Assembly (NCBI GenBank): GCA_963556065.3
Contig: CAUVYH020000007.1
Span: 1 to 64,000 of the forward strand
DNA: 64,000 nucleotides
Reading direction: 5' to 3'
Source: JBAXTE01 sp963556065
GTDB taxonomy: Bacteria; Bacteroidota; Bacteroidia; Bacteroidales; WCHB1-69
Under the pieces are notes generated by a model. That model searched no databases. It was not told the origin of the DNA and saw only the letters and a list, made by a program, of their open reading frames with translations. A program made the translations under genes and the position numbers. Positions 35,881-43,093 of this stretch are shown here, in pieces; the first letter of the stretch is position 1, and each line of letters starts with the position of its first letter.

Positions 35881-36984
35881 ATGAAAGCATTATCAATCGG
35901 AAACCTTAAAATTGCGATCCCTGTTATTCAAGGGGGGATGGGCGTGGGAGTTTCCCTCTCCGGACTCGCTGCTGCCGTTGCAAACCAAGGCGGTGTGGGG
36001 GTCATTTCCAGTGCCGGACTGGGGTTGCTATACAAAAAGTTATCGCCGGATTATCTTAAAGCCAGTATTATGGGCTTGACGGAAGAACTACGATTAGCAC
36101 GTCTGAAATCGAAAAAAGGGATTATCGGCATCAACGTTATGGTTGCCATGTCGAATTATGCCGATATGGTTACAACAGCCATTAAGGAAAAAGCAGATAT
36201 CATTTTTTCCGGAGCCGGTCTGCCATTAAATCTCCCCTCCTTCCTAAAAAGCGACAGCATCACCAAACTGGTTCCCATCGTCTCTTCGAGCCGTGCGGCT
36301 AAGGTGATCATCGAAAAATGGAAAAGTGTTTACAACTATCTTCCCGATGCCATCGTGGTGGAAGGACCCAAAGCGGGCGGACACCTTGGCTTTAAAACGG
36401 AACAAATCAACGATGAGGCATTTTCTATTGAAAACCTGATTCGTCAGGTTGTAGAAACCGTTAAAAATTTTGAATTACAATTTAATAAAAAAATTCCGGT
36501 GATTGCCGGTGGTGGAATTTACACAGGAGAAGACATGTTTAACATCATGGAAATGGGGGCTTCCGGTGTGCAAATGGGTACCCGTTTCGTAACTACCGAT
36601 GAATGCGATGCTTCCCCTGAATTCAAGCAAGCCTATATCAACGCCAAAGAAAAAGACATTGAAATCATCAAGAGTCCTGTGGGCATGCCCGGCAGAGCGA
36701 TTTTCAACAACTTTTTACAAGAGGTAAAAGACGGGATCACCAAACCTCGCCGTTGTCCTTTCCATTGCATCAACACCTGCGAAATCGACAAAAGTCCTTA
36801 CTGCATCATCTCGGCGTTATACAGCGCTTTTAAAGGAAAGATGAGCTCGGGATATGCTTTTGCCGGCAGCAACGCCTTTAAAGCGACCAAAATAGAAAGT
36901 GTTCAAAACATTTTCAACGAACTGGTTAAAGAATACCAATTGATGACGGCGAAAAAATTGGCGCCGTTATTAATCAAAAAATAA
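35881..36984 (+). CDS. Nitronate monooxygenase / FabK-like flavoprotein
   Basis: 367 residues. A TIM-barrel FMN enzyme of the NMO/enoyl-ACP reductase II group: PVIQGGMGVGVSLSGLAAAVANQGGVGVISSAG at 14-45, VVEGPKAGGHLGF near 160, IAGGGIYTGEDMFNIMEMGASGVQMGTRFVTTDEC near 205-240. These bind the flavin phosphate and the active-site base. Substrate cannot be read off; both alkyl nitronates and enoyl-ACP are known in the family. The C-terminal third carries a cluster RRCPFHCINTCEIDKSPYC (C-x3-C-x3-C-x7-C) that plain members of the family lack, suggestive of a metal site (inference). GC content is higher than in most of the window. Confidence 0.85.
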   Translation: MKALSIGNLKIAIPVIQGGMGVGVSLSGLAAAVANQGGVGVISSAGLGLLYKKLSPDYLKASIMGLTEELRLARLKSKKGIIGINVMVAMSNYADMVTTAIKEKADIIFSGAGLPLNLPSFLKSDSITKLVPIVSSSRAAKVIIEKWKSVYNYLPDAIVVEGPKAGGHLGFKTEQINDEAFSIENLIRQVVETVKNFELQFNKKIPVIAGGGIYTGEDMFNIMEMGASGVQMGTRFVTTDECDASPEFKQAYINAKEKDIEIIKSPVGMPGRAIFNNFLQEVKDGITKPRRCPFHCINTCEIDKSPYCIISALYSAFKGKMSSGYAFAGSNAFKATKIESVQNIFNELVKEYQLMTAKKLAPLLIKK

Positions 36985-37146
36985 ATTTCGGGACTTCAGT
37001 AAATTTTTCATTTCACGAACTTAAAAATTATAACCAATTGATTATCTGCGAGATCCCTCGCCATGACTCGGAATGACAAAACACTAATAATTAGTATGTT
37101 ACAAAACATTACTGAAGTATTGAGTATTATAAATAGCTTTATATCA

Positions 37147-37183
37147 ATCAAATACCCGAGTTGAATCAACTCGGGTATTTGAT
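37147..37183. terminator. Long hairpin, probable bidirectional terminator
   Basis: An 18-bp perfect stem (37147-37164 with 37166-37183) built on ACCCGAGTTGA. The T-run after it is short, so termination efficiency is uncertain. Confidence 0.6.
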
Positions 37184-37395
37184 TTTAAGGCCGTCTATGC
37201 GTGAGGGATAGCAGCGGAAATCCTTTATTCCTTTCCATTTAAAGTGATCTGATGACTTGGAGTCATCTGATCACTTGCAAGACAAGATTGAAGCGAATAG
37301 CCCGACCCGACTCGGAACTTCGGGGATCGTGATCTGAGGACATGAAGTCAACAGATCACTTAAATTGCAACGAGGCGGGGCACGCCCAAATATTT
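37184..37395. ncRNA. Structured non-coding element, possible RNA or REP-like repeat
   Basis: About 210 GC-richer bases with no frame. Conserved-looking blocks: GAGGGATAGCAGCGGAAAT (37204-37222), GAAGCGAATAGCCCGACCC (37290-37308), GGCGGGGCACGCCC (37374-37387). Between them an almost perfect 16-bp stem (37242-37257 with 37261-37276, one T-T mismatch) and a second stem GTGATCTG/CAGATCAC (37329-37336 with 37352-37359). The two stems share the GTGATCTG sequence, so they could also exchange. I recall such blocks between genes of other Bacteroidota, from memory only. No function is claimed. Confidence 0.4.
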
Positions 37396-37431
37396 AATCA
37401 TAAATACACCCCTCTTCTGCACAAAAATGAT

Positions 37432-37439
37432 TAATTTTG
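37432..37439 (+). promoter_or_regulatory. -7 box of mtaB
   Basis: TAATTTTG, exact match, 33 bases before the ATG at 37473. No clear -33 box. Confidence 0.5.
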
Positions 37440-37472
37440 CACCGTAAAGCTCAATTGCTTTGAGTATAAATA

Positions 37473-38771
37473 ATGAATAAAAAATACAGGATAGCCTTTC
37501 ACACGCTGGGCTGCAAGCTTAACTACAGCGAGACCTCTGCAATTTCGAGATCGCTGGATGTTGAAAAATTCGAAATTGTGGACTATAAAGGTCAGGCCGA
37601 CATCTATATTATTAACACCTGCGCCGTGACGGGCTCGGCGGAGAAAAAATGCCGGACGCTCATCCACTCCGCTCACCGGAGAAATCCGGAGGCTCACATT
37701 GGCCTGATCGGCTGTTTTTCGGAGCTGAAACCCGAAGAGCTTTCCATTGTGGAGGGGGTGGATATTGTGCTGGGAAGCGGCAACAAGTTTTCGCTGGCTC
37801 AAAAGATTGACGAATTGCTTTTTGTCAAGCACCAACCCATTACCGAAGTGAACCCGGAGGCTCATCTGGAATTTCACGGTTCGTGGTCGTCGGGAGAACG
37901 TACCCGCTCGTTCCTGAAAATCCAGGATGGCTGCGACTACCATTGCAGCTACTGCACCGTTTGCATCGCCCGGGGCGACAGCCGTAGCGACAGCATCAGA
38001 CACGTGATTGAAAATGCCAAACAGATTGTAGCCGACAAGATCAAGGAAATCATCCTGACCGGGGTGAACATCGGCGATTTTGGCCGTAAAACGGGAGAAT
38101 CGTTTGCCGATTTGCTCCGCGCCTTGGAACAGGTGGAGGGGTTGGAACGGATCCGGATCTCCTCGATTGAGCCCAACCTCCTCACGGACGAGATCATGGA
38201 ACTGGTCTCTAAATCGAAAGTTTTGATGCCTCATTTTCATATTCCGCTCCAGTCGGGAAGCGACAAAATTCTGAAGTTGATGCAACGCCGCTATTTACGG
38301 GAAGTGTTTGCCACCCGGGTGAACAAATCCAAACTGCTGATGCCCGACTGCTTTATTGCCGCAGATGTGATTGTGGGATTTCCGGGAGAGACCGACGAGG
38401 ATTTCGAAGAGACCTACCAATTTCTCGACGGACTGGATTTGCAGGCACTGCACGTTTTCAGTTACTCCATTCGCCCAAACACCATTGCTGGGGCGATGAA
38501 AGCGCAAGTTCCCGAACCGGTGAAGAAAATCCGCAGCAAACGACTGTTGGAACTTTCCTCTCAAAAGACGTTGGATTTCTATCGAAGCCATGTGGGGAAG
38601 ACACTGCCAATACTGGTGGAAAGCGCCCAACATCACGAAACCATGAGCGGATTCACCTCAAACTACATCAAATGCACTTTGCCATACAATAAAACACTGT
38701 CCAATCATATCATTCAAGGAACGATTGAAATGATTGACTCAGAAACAGAATCGGCAATAGTAAAAGTATAA
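37473..38771 (+). CDS. mtaB: tRNA methylthiotransferase MtaB
   Basis: 432 residues. Radical-SAM enzyme that adds a methylthio group to t6A37 of tRNAs decoding ANN codons. N-terminal UPF0004 domain with three cysteines binding the auxiliary cluster: HTLGCKLN (about 13), NTCAVT (about 49), IGCFSE (about 83). The radical-SAM motif is DGCDYHCSYCTVC (C-x3-C-x2-C, near 150); a further cysteine stands where relatives usually have Pro (TIPxARG), here TVCIARG. SSIEPNLL (about 230) and HIPLQSGSD (about 255) follow. The C-terminal TRAM domain (about 370-432) is short. Noticeably GC-richer than surrounding genes. The long minus-strand frame opposite it is a shadow. Confidence 0.93.
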   Translation: MNKKYRIAFHTLGCKLNYSETSAISRSLDVEKFEIVDYKGQADIYIINTCAVTGSAEKKCRTLIHSAHRRNPEAHIGLIGCFSELKPEELSIVEGVDIVLGSGNKFSLAQKIDELLFVKHQPITEVNPEAHLEFHGSWSSGERTRSFLKIQDGCDYHCSYCTVCIARGDSRSDSIRHVIENAKQIVADKIKEIILTGVNIGDFGRKTGESFADLLRALEQVEGLERIRISSIEPNLLTDEIMELVSKSKVLMPHFHIPLQSGSDKILKLMQRRYLREVFATRVNKSKLLMPDCFIAADVIVGFPGETDEDFEETYQFLDGLDLQALHVFSYSIRPNTIAGAMKAQVPEPVKKIRSKRLLELSSQKTLDFYRSHVGKTLPILVESAQHHETMSGFTSNYIKCTLPYNKTLSNHIIQGTIEMIDSETESAIVKV

Positions 38772-38794
38772 GCATCAACATACAAACTTTAAGT

Positions 38795-38935
38795 ACTTTA
38801 TGGACTTTATGGACTTTACGAACTTTATAGATCCCGCAAAACAAGAAATCTGCGATTTCATTGTTTCGCGAGGACTCTCGAAAAATCACAAAAATCAAGG
38901 ATTTTTTATTTTTCGGAGCTTTATAAACTATTAAC
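38795..38935. repeat. Copy of a CTTTATGGAC-type intergenic repeat
   Basis: Tandem degenerate decamers (CTTTATGGAC, CTTTATGGAC, CTTTACGAAC, CTTTATAGAT) lead into GATCCCGCAAAAC and a short hairpin. The same order returns at about 40108-40245, and the decamers also at 4126-4156. Confidence 0.6.
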
Positions 38936-38967
38936 TCTCAACTATTAACTTTTAACTCTCAACTCCT

Positions 38968-39762
38968 ATGTATTTACAACAAATTTGTTCTTATGTAAAA
39001 GATGCCTGCCTCGAAACCGGAACATTTATCCGTGAAGAGCAGCACAAAATAAAGGCTTCCAATATCGAGGTCAAAGGACTGAATGATTTTGTCTCGTACG
39101 TTGATAAAACTGCCGAATCGATGCTGGTGGAGCGGCTGGACAAACTCATCTGGGATGCCGGTTACATTGCCGAAGAGGGAACCCGAAGCGAGCAAGTAAA
39201 GGAATACACTTGGATTATCGACCCGTTGGACGGCACGACCAATTATCTGCATGGGCTTCCCCCCCACGCCATTAGCATTGCCTTGCAGCACGAAGACAAA
39301 CTGGTGATGGGCGTGGTCTATGAAATTGTCTCCGGCGAGATGTTTTATGCCTGGAAAGAGGGCGGCGCATATCTGAACGGTAACAAAATCCATGTTTCAA
39401 ATAAAACCTACCTCAAGGAATCATTGATTGCGACTGGATTCCCCTACAGCAACTTTTCGAAGATGGATTCCTACATGAAACTGTTTAAAAATCTAATGCA
39501 GAATACACATGGAATCCGCCGTTTGGGCTCCGCTGCCATAGATTTGGCGTATGTGGCTGCAGGACGGATGGATGCCTTTTACGAATACGGATTAAAATCG
39601 TGGGATGTCGCCGCCGGAAGTTTTATTGTAACCGAAGCCGGGGGAACCGTCAACGATTTTTCGGGAGGAGACAATTGGCTGTTCGGACAAGAGATGGTCT
39701 GCGGAAGCAAATCGGTTGGTAAGGAATTAACTAAACTGACTACCAAATATTTCTGCCAATAA
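38968..39762 (+). CDS. Inositol monophosphatase family protein (SuhB-like)
   Basis: 264 residues, the usual length. Mg-dependent phosphatase of the inositol monophosphatase fold: DKTAESMLVERL, then GYIAEEGTRSE (metal Glu), WIIDPLDGTTNYLHGLP (metal Asp, Asp and the catalytic loop, about residues 86-102), and KSWDVAAGSFIVTEAGG (second Asp, about 210-226). Substrate could be inositol phosphate, a related sugar phosphate or 3'-phosphoadenosine phosphate; family members with this motif set are called SuhB. GC-richer than the window average, like mtaB upstream. Separate from it by 196 bases of repeat-rich spacer. Confidence 0.9.
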   Translation: MYLQQICSYVKDACLETGTFIREEQHKIKASNIEVKGLNDFVSYVDKTAESMLVERLDKLIWDAGYIAEEGTRSEQVKEYTWIIDPLDGTTNYLHGLPPHAISIALQHEDKLVMGVVYEIVSGEMFYAWKEGGAYLNGNKIHVSNKTYLKESLIATGFPYSNFSKMDSYMKLFKNLMQNTHGIRRLGSAAIDLAYVAAGRMDAFYEYGLKSWDVAAGSFIVTEAGGTVNDFSGGDNWLFGQEMVCGSKSVGKELTKLTTKYFCQ

Positions 39763-40375
39763 AATCGATTCATTTTTTAATACCGTACGATTCGAATAGC
39801 TGTTGGCTATTGACCTTTCTACTTTTATCCATTCCTTCCTCCACCTCGACGATTGTTTATTCCGTCATTGTGGGACTCGGTTATCGGATTCTACTTTATG
39901 AACTAATTTGAAATGTCGGTGCAAAGCACCTTGTTACAAATTCAATTTTTTTACAAACTTTTATGAGCTTTTTCAAAAGGACTGTTGGCCCTTGGCTTTC
40001 CACTTCCTCCACCTCGACTGCGCTCGGTTATCGGATTCTACTTTACAAATCCCGTAAAAATAACAATCCGCCATACTAGAATACTCAGTACAGGTCTGGC
40101 GAATTTATTTTTCGGGGCTTTATGGACTTTACGAACTTATTATTCTATAACTCATCCTTCGACTTCGCTCAGTCATCGTTATTAACTTTACAAACTTTAT
40201 AGACTTTATGGATCCCGTAAAACCAGAATCCGCCTAATGGCGGATCACAGTTTTATGAGGATGCACGAATTATTGAAAAATCGAAGATTTTTATAATTCG
40301 GCACTTTAGAAACTTCCTTCCCTCTTGCTACAGATTACAAAAAAACGTACTTTTGCAAAAAAACATTTTAATACA
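39763..40375. other. Repeat-rich intergenic region
   Basis: 613 bases without a supported gene. Two partial direct copies, 39800-39898 and 39981-40045, share TTCCTCCACCTCGAC and GGTTATCGGATTCTACTTTA. Then come CTTTATGGAC decamers (40108-40135, 40180-40210), TTCGACTTCGCTC (40153-40165), a perfect hairpin ATCCGCC/GGCGGAT (40228-40245) and an AAAAATC-GAAG-ATTTTT hairpin at about 40275-40292. The promoter of the next gene ends it. Confidence 0.7.
40325..40355 (+). promoter_or_regulatory. Promoter of the TPR lipoprotein gene
   Basis: TTG at 40325-40327, 20-base spacer, TACTTTTG at 40348-40355. The preferred ATG at 40376 lies 20 bases downstream, ruling out the upstream in-frame start. Confidence 0.6.
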
Positions 40376-41398
40376 ATGAAGAAATCACTGCAAATAATCA
40401 CACTTTTATCTGTCGTTCTTTCAATCACATTACTTTCATGCAAGCCAAAATCGGACAGTGAAAAATACAAAGATTTACCCAAAGAGCTGGCAAACCTCTG
40501 CCGTCAAATAGACAAAAACCCCAATAACGCGGAATTATTTGCCAAACGTTCAACGTATTACATCCAACATAAGCAACTTGACAGTGCTTTTGCAGATGCT
40601 TTAAAATCGTTAAAATTAGACTCTAATAATAGTAAGCGCTATACTTTTTTATCGGATCTTTATTTTATGAAAGGAGATTTTGAATCATCCGAAGACTTGC
40701 TCGAACGAGCATTGGTAAAAAACGAAAAAGATGCCGAAGCATTAATGAAACTTGCAGAACTCAACCTTTACTATAAACGATATACCGATATGAATATCTA
40801 TATCGACAAAGCGCTAACCATTGATCAAAGAAACCCTAAAGCTCATCTTCTGCGCGGATTTGGTTTTATAGAACAGAAAGATACCGTAAGTGCGGTAAGA
40901 GAATATCAACTGGCCGTGGATCAGGATCCAAAATACTACGAAGCATACATCCAATTAGGGCTGATTTTTCACCGCAAGCTGAACAAACTAGCCCTTGATT
41001 ACTATAATAATGCACTGAATGTACAGCCACAAAGTACTGAAGCAATGTATAACATAGCTATGTTTTATCAAGATACAAAAAACTACGATAGAGCCATTGA
41101 TGAATACAAAATGATTCTACAGATTGATCCGAAACACGTCAATGCAAATCATAATATTGGATGGATAAATCTGGAAATAAAGCACAATTATGCAGAGGCA
41201 GAAAAATATTTTTCACTATCAATAAAAAGTGATACTCTAACTGTAAATGCAATTTATAACAGAGGGCTTACTTACGAACGAATGAAAAAGTTGGATAAAG
41301 CCATGGCCGATTATCACCGAGTACTCCGTCTAAATCCATCATACGAACTTGCTAAAGATGGTGTTAGTCGGCTAAAGAAAATCGGAATTAAAGATTAA
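40376..41398 (+). CDS. TPR-repeat lipoprotein (copy 3)
   Basis: 340 residues from MKKSLQIITLLS. Lipobox cysteine near residue 22 (ITLLSCKPK). About eight TPR units, each of the pattern AxxxYNxALxxxPQxxEAxYNxA; the cleanest is near the end (KAMADYHRVLRLNPSYELA). More divergent from the two TPR lipoproteins at 25.6-27.2 kb than they are from each other. Exported, probably facing the periplasm; partner unknown. Monocistronic. Confidence 0.85.
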   Translation: MKKSLQIITLLSVVLSITLLSCKPKSDSEKYKDLPKELANLCRQIDKNPNNAELFAKRSTYYIQHKQLDSAFADALKSLKLDSNNSKRYTFLSDLYFMKGDFESSEDLLERALVKNEKDAEALMKLAELNLYYKRYTDMNIYIDKALTIDQRNPKAHLLRGFGFIEQKDTVSAVREYQLAVDQDPKYYEAYIQLGLIFHRKLNKLALDYYNNALNVQPQSTEAMYNIAMFYQDTKNYDRAIDEYKMILQIDPKHVNANHNIGWINLEIKHNYAEAEKYFSLSIKSDTLTVNAIYNRGLTYERMKKLDKAMADYHRVLRLNPSYELAKDGVSRLKKIGIKD

Positions 41399-41573
41399 TT
41401 TCAATTTATTATCTATTTTCGTTTTTTCAGATTAGACAAGACTGATTGTATTTCCGTAATAATTCTGGTTTTACAAAAATATTTAGTCCGTGTACTTTAA
41501 GAAAATAAATAAAAAGCTTGGGCTAAAAATGTAAATAACTAAAAATTAATGTGTTAAAAAATCAAAAAAAATA

Positions 41574-41606
41574 TTTGTTTTATTCAAAATAAATTTCATA
41601 ACTTTG
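41574..41606 (+). promoter_or_regulatory. Promoter of the Cys-lipoprotein/MauE unit
   Basis: TTTG (41574-41577), 21-base spacer, TAACTTTG (41599-41606): the best promoter in the window. It implies a leader of about 100 bases before the ATG at 41712. The rest of the 313-base gap upstream (41399-41573) is AT-rich with nothing recognised. Confidence 0.75.
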
Positions 41607-41711
41607 CCCAAGTTAAGGTAAAATTTCATAGCATAATATCCAAAAAATAAATATGAGAGTAAGCCGAAAATCTCAAAAAGAGTAGGTAAAATATTAAAAA
41701 ATCAATTTATT

Positions 41712-41927
41712 ATGAAAAAATTACTTTTCGTTGCTGTGTTAGGCGTTATTGCTTTATCATCATGCAAAAAAGACAAAGATTGCACATGTACAACTTCTAG
41801 CGACATGACAGGTTATACTCCTGTTTCAACATCTATGACTACTACTGATGGAAAAGATTGTGACGAATACAACACTTCTACTACTTCTGGCACTTACACT
41901 GTAACAATGAAATGTGTTGAAAAATAA
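41712..41927 (+). CDS. Small Cys-containing lipoprotein
   Basis: 71 residues. Signal peptide with lipobox ALSSC, lipidated cysteine at residue 18. The mature 53 residues are rich in Thr, Ser and Asp and hold four more cysteines at 24, 26, 50 and 68, an even number that could make two disulfides. No known domain is recognised. A strong promoter lies upstream and a hairpin (41946-41979) directly downstream, so it can be made in excess over the following MauE-like gene. Short but well supported by promoter, start and codon use. Its function is unknown; the neighbour suggests a redox link. Confidence 0.75.
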   Translation: MKKLLFVAVLGVIALSSCKKDKDCTCTTSSDMTGYTPVSTSMTTTDGKDCDEYNTSTTSGTYTVTMKCVEK

Positions 41928-41945
41928 TCATTTTTTTGTATAGTT

Positions 41946-41979
41946 ATAAGGGGTGATATTTGTTAAATACACCCCTTAT
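41946..41979 (+). terminator. Hairpin between the lipoprotein and MauE genes
   Basis: ATAAGGGGTG (41946-41955) pairs perfectly with CACCCCTTAT (41970-41979) around a 14-base loop, followed by TTATTATAAC. It lies inside the 90-base gap, so it may attenuate read-through rather than end it. Confidence 0.7.
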
Positions 41980-42017
41980 TTATTATAACACAATTACTTA
42001 AATAAAAAACAGTCCAA

Positions 42018-42923
42018 ATGAAAATTTTAATCCATATTTTACGTGTAATATTAGGCCTTGTTTTCATCTTTTCTGCAACTACAAAATTTCTATCCATCGA
42101 TGAATTTGAAATTTATGTTTTCAGCCATAATCTACTAAGTTTTAATCTCTCTGCACTTGCTGCGCGTTTACTTATCGGATTCGAATTTTTTATCGGGGTT
42201 ATGCTTATCGTTAAATTCTATTTTCGCCAAGTATGGCTACTGTCTGTACTTATGCTTAGCGGATTTACTATTTATTTAGCAATTATAGCCATTACAGGCT
42301 TCTCTGAAAACTGCCACTGTTTTGGCGAAATGCTAAAAATGAATCCCATTCAATCCATGGTGAAAAACGGAATTCTACTCTTGGGATTTATTGCAATCCG
42401 AAAATGCACCCCATTCACGTTCAATTACAAGATGTTAACAACCCTCATTCTAGGGTTAACCTGTCTTTCATTGCCCACCATCATCTCTCCTCCCGACTTC
42501 TTCTACCCCGAACAATATTCCCAGATAGGGATCATTAATAAAAACGGATTGGACTCATTGGTCATCGACAATAATAAATTTCCAATAAAATGTGATACAG
42601 GAAAAAAAGCACTTTGTTTCTACAGTCCCAAATGCAGATTTTGCAAACTATCCGAACGAAAAATCTCTTCTATTGTAAAACGAAATGACTTAGACAGCAC
42701 AAGTTTTGTAAATATTTTCTGGGGAGATTCCACTGTATCACTCAGCAAATTTTACGATTCAAATTCTATTAAATTTCAAAAAGCATTTTTAAACACTACT
42801 GATTTTTTTGCCATTACCGGAGGAGTAATGCCAATTATATTGCTCATTGAAAACAAAAAAATTATAAAAAGATATAATTATCGAACCTTAGACGAATCTG
42901 AAATTGTGAATTTTTTCAAATAA
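42018..42923 (+). CDS. MauE/DoxX-family membrane protein with thioredoxin-like domain
   Basis: 301 residues. Four membrane helices in the first 145 residues: about 5-22 (ILRVILGLVFIFSATTKFL), 45-65, 72-95 and 115-130, the DoxX/MauE layout. A fifth helix near 140-155 leads to a periplasmic domain. There KKALCFYSPKCRFCKLSER (about 195-213) has a C-x2-C motif in the position of a thioredoxin active site, and GGVMPIILLIENKKII (about 275-290) matches the cis-proline and following strand. MauE is known to help form disulfides in methylamine dehydrogenase. A membrane-bound thiol-disulfide oxidoreductase is therefore likely (inference). The two cysteines FSENCHCFG (about 95-100) in the membrane part could pass electrons. 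Downstream of the Cys-lipoprotein; no other maturation gene. Confidence 0.8.
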   Translation: MKILIHILRVILGLVFIFSATTKFLSIDEFEIYVFSHNLLSFNLSALAARLLIGFEFFIGVMLIVKFYFRQVWLLSVLMLSGFTIYLAIIAITGFSENCHCFGEMLKMNPIQSMVKNGILLLGFIAIRKCTPFTFNYKMLTTLILGLTCLSLPTIISPPDFFYPEQYSQIGIINKNGLDSLVIDNNKFPIKCDTGKKALCFYSPKCRFCKLSERKISSIVKRNDLDSTSFVNIFWGDSTVSLSKFYDSNSIKFQKAFLNTTDFFAITGGVMPIILLIENKKIIKRYNYRTLDESEIVNFFK

Positions 42924-42971
42924 TTTTTATCAACATACATACTAAAAAACATTGTTTACCAATACGTTATA

Positions 42972-43022
42972 ATATAAACCGTTTCTAAGATTAATATTTC
43001 ACATCTCATCAACGGTTTATAT
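42972..43022. terminator. Inverted repeat between convergent genes
   Basis: ATATAAACCGTT (42972-42983) pairs with AACGGTTTATAT (43011-43022) over a 27-base loop, between the MauE gene (plus) and pspC (minus). No T-run; termination is only presumed from the position. Confidence 0.4.
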
Positions 43023-43093
43023 ATAGTTTACAGACAATTTCCACGGAAAAATTAAAATTTTCAAAGTAGGTTACACGATCTTCCAAATTTAGC

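Larger units (their letters stand above)
36985..37472. other. Intergenic region with hairpins and a structured repeat-like element
   Basis: 488 bases with no supported gene. Contents, in order: a copy of the GAGATCCCTCGCC...GGAATGAC phrase (37046-37075); an 18-bp hairpin (37147-37183); a 200-base structured stretch (37184-37395); a -7 box for mtaB (37432-37439). Confidence 0.7.

Noticed and set aside
37431..38285. 284-codon frame on the minus strand opposite mtaB
   Set aside because: Antisense to a well-supported gene; long only because the GC-rich codons of mtaB lack stops on the other strand.
41712..42923. RiPP (modified peptide) biosynthesis pair
   Set aside because: No leader peptide, cleavage or modifying enzyme is present; the small protein has a plain lipoprotein signal. 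A redox partnership is simpler.
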